Below, piece by piece: positions 60,985-64,000 of a DNA stretch of 64,000 bases. Every line of letters starts with the position of its first letter. Position 1 is the stretch's first letter. Source of the DNA: Unio delphinus (lineage: Eukaryota; Mollusca; Bivalvia; Unionida; Unionidae); NCBI GenBank assembly GCA_029339505.1, contig JAQISU010001239.1, positions 5,266,501 to 5,330,500 of the forward strand, written 5' to 3'. Below the pieces are notes generated by a model. The model did not search any database. It was not told the origin of the DNA and worked only from the letters and a program-made list of their open reading frames with translations. The translations under genes were made by a program, and so were the position numbers.

Positions 60985-61897
60985 ATAAGACAGGGCGCCA
61001 AAATGCCTTGCACCGGCGCTGGGAACAAGATATCAAAAGACAACTACAGATCATGTTTTCTTGATGGTATATACTAGTAATTAACAATCGCTGAAACAAA
61101 TCATGGTCCTTTCTGACTGTATATGTATATTAACCTCTGATGTAATAATGTTTTGTCTGGGGCATGCGCGTTAATAAAAATTGTAAGTCTTACGTTCTTT
61201 ATTTCAAAGCTGAAAACCAAATCCCCGACATAATTTAAAACAAAAGAATTGCATTTATGTAGCCTGATTTATTCCATCTGTGGAAGAATTATAATAATAC
61301 TTTTTCACATAGATATCATTGCAATAAGTGAAAGACATATCGACATAAAAGTTTAGTTCGTTACTACATGTTCCATTTTCATGACATTAGTTCCTAGCGT
61401 TAACAGATTGTGAAATCTAATAATGCTTGGTCGTTTTACCTTGACATCAGTTCATAGCCTTATAACAAAAGTTTGTGACATCTAATATTTCATGGCCTTT
61501 TATTGCATATACCTTCCATGTAATCCAGGTTTTAAATAAGCCAAAATCGGGCTTAGGATTCCAGTTGCCATGCTAGATGAGGCTGGTTCACATCTGATGT
61601 CCATTTAGCTAAATGTAGCTAATTCCTACAAATCTGTTCTTCATTCTCTTAAACAGAAACCAAATCTTGGATAAATGTATGATTCGCCAAAATTTGGTAT
61701 GTGTCTTTAAGTATAATACCCATGTATGGTTGCAAAATATCAAACTCTATGAAAGTATGATTAGACACAGAATGTAAACTTAGTTTTGCTAACATGTTCT
61801 GTGACGATTATGTTACTGGTACTGCATTTATTTAAGGAGCAATGCGATTACTAAATGGAGTTAAAATAATGACCGTGACCTTTACTTGCGCATTCGC

Positions 61898-61900
<3 letters not shown>
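60985..61900. other. No gene recognised
   Basis: AT-rich non-coding DNA. Confidence 0.5.

Positions 61901-61902
<2 letters not shown>

Positions 61903-61974
<72 letters not shown>
61903..61974. repeat. (TA)n microsatellite
   Basis: About 36 TA units. Confidence 0.95.
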
Positions 61975-61976
<2 letters not shown>

Positions 61977-62146
61977 CAATAATTATATCAAGCGCCTTAT
62001 TTTCATATATTTATGAAGGCTTGATTTGATTGCTGCCGCTTTCTTTGTTCTCTCACGTTTCGCGCCGCCAACTGCCTGCTCCTCGCATGATCCGCTGATA
62101 TGCCTACCGTCAGTCTCCTAATGGCAAGCCAACTCGTTAAAAATGA

Positions 62147-62321
62147 ATGAGCTGGAGCAATCGTAGGGTGAGCTTGCAGCGATCGTAGGGTGAAGTAGAG
62201 CAATCGTAGGGTGAGCTTGGAGCGATCGTAGGATGAACTGGAGCAATGGTAGGGTGAACTGGAACAATCATATGTTGAGCTTGGAGCGATCGTAGGGTGA
62301 ACTTGAGCAATCATAGGGTAT
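62147..62321. repeat. 21-22 bp minisatellite, about 8 units, left arm
   Basis: Units of the form TGAGCTTGGAGCGATCGTAG with alternating GCGATCG and GCAATCG cores. The reverse complement of the same unit starts at 63,838. Confidence 0.85.
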
Positions 62322-62329
62322 ATATATCA

Positions 62330-63765
62330 TATATATATATGGGGGGGTATGTATATATGATTAAACACACTTTACACCCCTGGAGTTGTTAGTTTGATTA
62401 AGGTTTTGAAACATTACTGATTTGTAGTAACCAACCAAACCCTGATGGGTTCCTCGCAGTTCTACATCTTCCTCCAATATCAAGACCATGGAATGTATTG
62501 TCTAACTTATTTGAGGAAGACACTCAATTTCATATCAAACTATAAAAAATTAGATCATGGAACTTTAAGGATTTGATTTACTTTGATGCCTTCAATAACA
62601 GGCTAAATTTATTTCCCTCAGAGTTTGCACTTTGAATATATTATTCAATTTCAGGATTTGAGGTTAAGCTTGAGTTTCGTTTTTCTTTAACAACGTTTCT
62701 AGCATACTGTTGTCATCACATCAAAATCTGTAATCGACACTAAATAAATAAAGTTTAAATTTGTTATCTTAATGCCAAAATGTACTTAATTAATAAGTAC
62801 TGAAGTCTATTGTGTCATCAAAATGGATGAGTTATTTGATTCAAATTTCCATTATCAATAATATCTTGGGCACTAGCAAGTATGCAACTATAAAAAAAAT
62901 TAAATTTACATTCATTGTAGGGGTGCAGTACGGCCAAGAACAAAGTGATTATATCTTCAGTAGGTAATAATGGGAAACTCTAGACTTAAAAAACATTCAA
63001 GTTAGTTTGTGGATTTTCACAAGCCACCCTTGTTCAAACAAATCGAATATTGAAAATGACGATGTGCTGTCTTAATATTTGTTTCCCCCCCCCCCAAAAA
63101 AAAAATGTCGAAATCATTCCGTTACATAAATCCGAGGTGCTTATTCTGGATTGACAAGAAAGGCTGAGGGCGCTCTGACGAGTAAATGCTTAGCCCTGCA
63201 AGTAGGTGTCCCACTTGGATATTGTTTCACTTGTAGTCATACTTTAAATAATATAATAACATTAATTTCTCTTCTAGTGTTTAAACTGTTAATACAGATT
63301 ATATAATGACGTATTCAGACAAGAAAGTTTAATAAATGTATTACAAAGATTATTTAGAACAGGATGTTGATGATTAAAAGTTTGTAAATAGCAGTATTTC
63401 TCGAGTTGTATTATTCATTAAAAATGTATGTAACTTGGTCTCTGCCATCAAAATGTATGCAATTTAAGATCTACCGTCTGACTGTATTTAAAACTTAGTG
63501 TCCTCCATCAGAATGATATAACTTAGTCTCACTTAAACTCATCAACCATCAGTATTCTCAATTCTTTAATTTCACATCGTGAGGAATGCAAGAAGAATTA
63601 AAACTAAAAGTCATCCTAAAACAAAACGAATAATTTTGTTCAAGTTTTATTTCACTGTTTCATTGCTAGGCTTAATGCCAAATTAAGGCCATTTGAACCT
63701 TCTAACATTATTTATTTAAAAGTTGATGTCAATCCAAGTGTCAGTATGTTCTTTTTTTGTTTAAT
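62330..63765. other. Interior between inverted minisatellites; no gene
   Basis: AT-rich, no ORF of note; short poly-G (62,341), poly-C and poly-A runs (63,086-63,107). Confidence 0.5.

Positions 63766-63769
<4 letters not shown>

Positions 63770-63837
<68 letters not shown>
63770..63837. repeat. (TA)n microsatellite
   Basis: About 34 TA units directly joined to the right minisatellite. Confidence 0.95.
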
Positions 63838-63838
<1 letters not shown>

Positions 63839-64000
63839 GCTCACCCTACAATCGCGCCAAGCTCACCCTACGATTTCTTAAGTTCATCCTACGATCGCTC
63901 CATGCTGACCCCACGATAGCTCCAAGCTCACCCAACAATTGTTCTACTTCACCCAACGATCTCTCCAAGCTCAACCTACGATTGTTCCAGTTTACCCAAC
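63838..64000. repeat. 21-22 bp minisatellite, inverted right arm (runs off window)
   Basis: Units such as CCAAGCTCACCCTACGAT are the reverse complement of the left-arm unit and continue to the window end. Confidence 0.85.

Noticed and set aside
62147..62321. CRISPR array
   Set aside because: Contiguous diverged 21-22 bp units without spacers in eukaryotic DNA; a minisatellite.

Overview
The window looks like AT-rich nuclear DNA from a marine invertebrate, most likely a mollusc. The reasons are one intron-containing animal gene, two tRNA-derived SINE families, several non-LTR retrotransposons and many microsatellites. The species is an inference; nothing here proves it.

1-10,400: the decayed right part of an integrated DNA virus-like element of Polinton/Maverick-like type. 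It is cut by the left window edge. Genes are compact, in alternating strand blocks. Minus block: a major-capsid-like protein, a small basic protein, a conserved-looking virion-type protein, a small coiled protein, an HNH homing endonuclease and a zinc-finger protein. Plus block: one long replication gene reading derived family-B DNA polymerase, then SF1 helicase, then HNH. Minus block: a zinc-ribbon protein, a parvovirus-type phospholipase A2 and a retrovirus-like integrase. Plus: an A32/FtsK-type packaging ATPase. Together these would package, deliver, replicate and integrate a genome. Most large genes carry in-frame stops or frameshifts, and three catalytic motifs are altered, so this copy looks dead. 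No adenovirus-type protease or terminal repeat is visible; these may lie left of the window.

10,400-28,700: no host gene recognised. It holds a 2-kb tandem duplication (about 12.04-16.5 kb), SINEs, LINE tails and a degraded endonuclease/RT LINE (22.4-24.8 kb) that carries a 605-bp insertion.

28,764-42,042: a complete SLC1-family excitatory amino acid transporter gene on the minus strand. Eight coding exons have consistent splice sites and phases and give 1,692 coding bases (563 residues). Its last intron holds a SINE split by a LINE that is itself split by an oppositely oriented LINE.

42,950-48,060: two copies of the same CR1/L2-like LINE in opposite orientations. The second is interrupted by a 470-bp hAT-like MITE with perfect 14-bp inverted ends and an 8-bp target duplication.

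48,060-64,000: mostly non-coding, with microsatellites and two candidate single exons on the minus strand. A young 5'-truncated LINE with an intact RT ORF has a 14-bp target duplication. The right end holds a pair of inverted 21-22 bp minisatellites next to (TA)n tracts.
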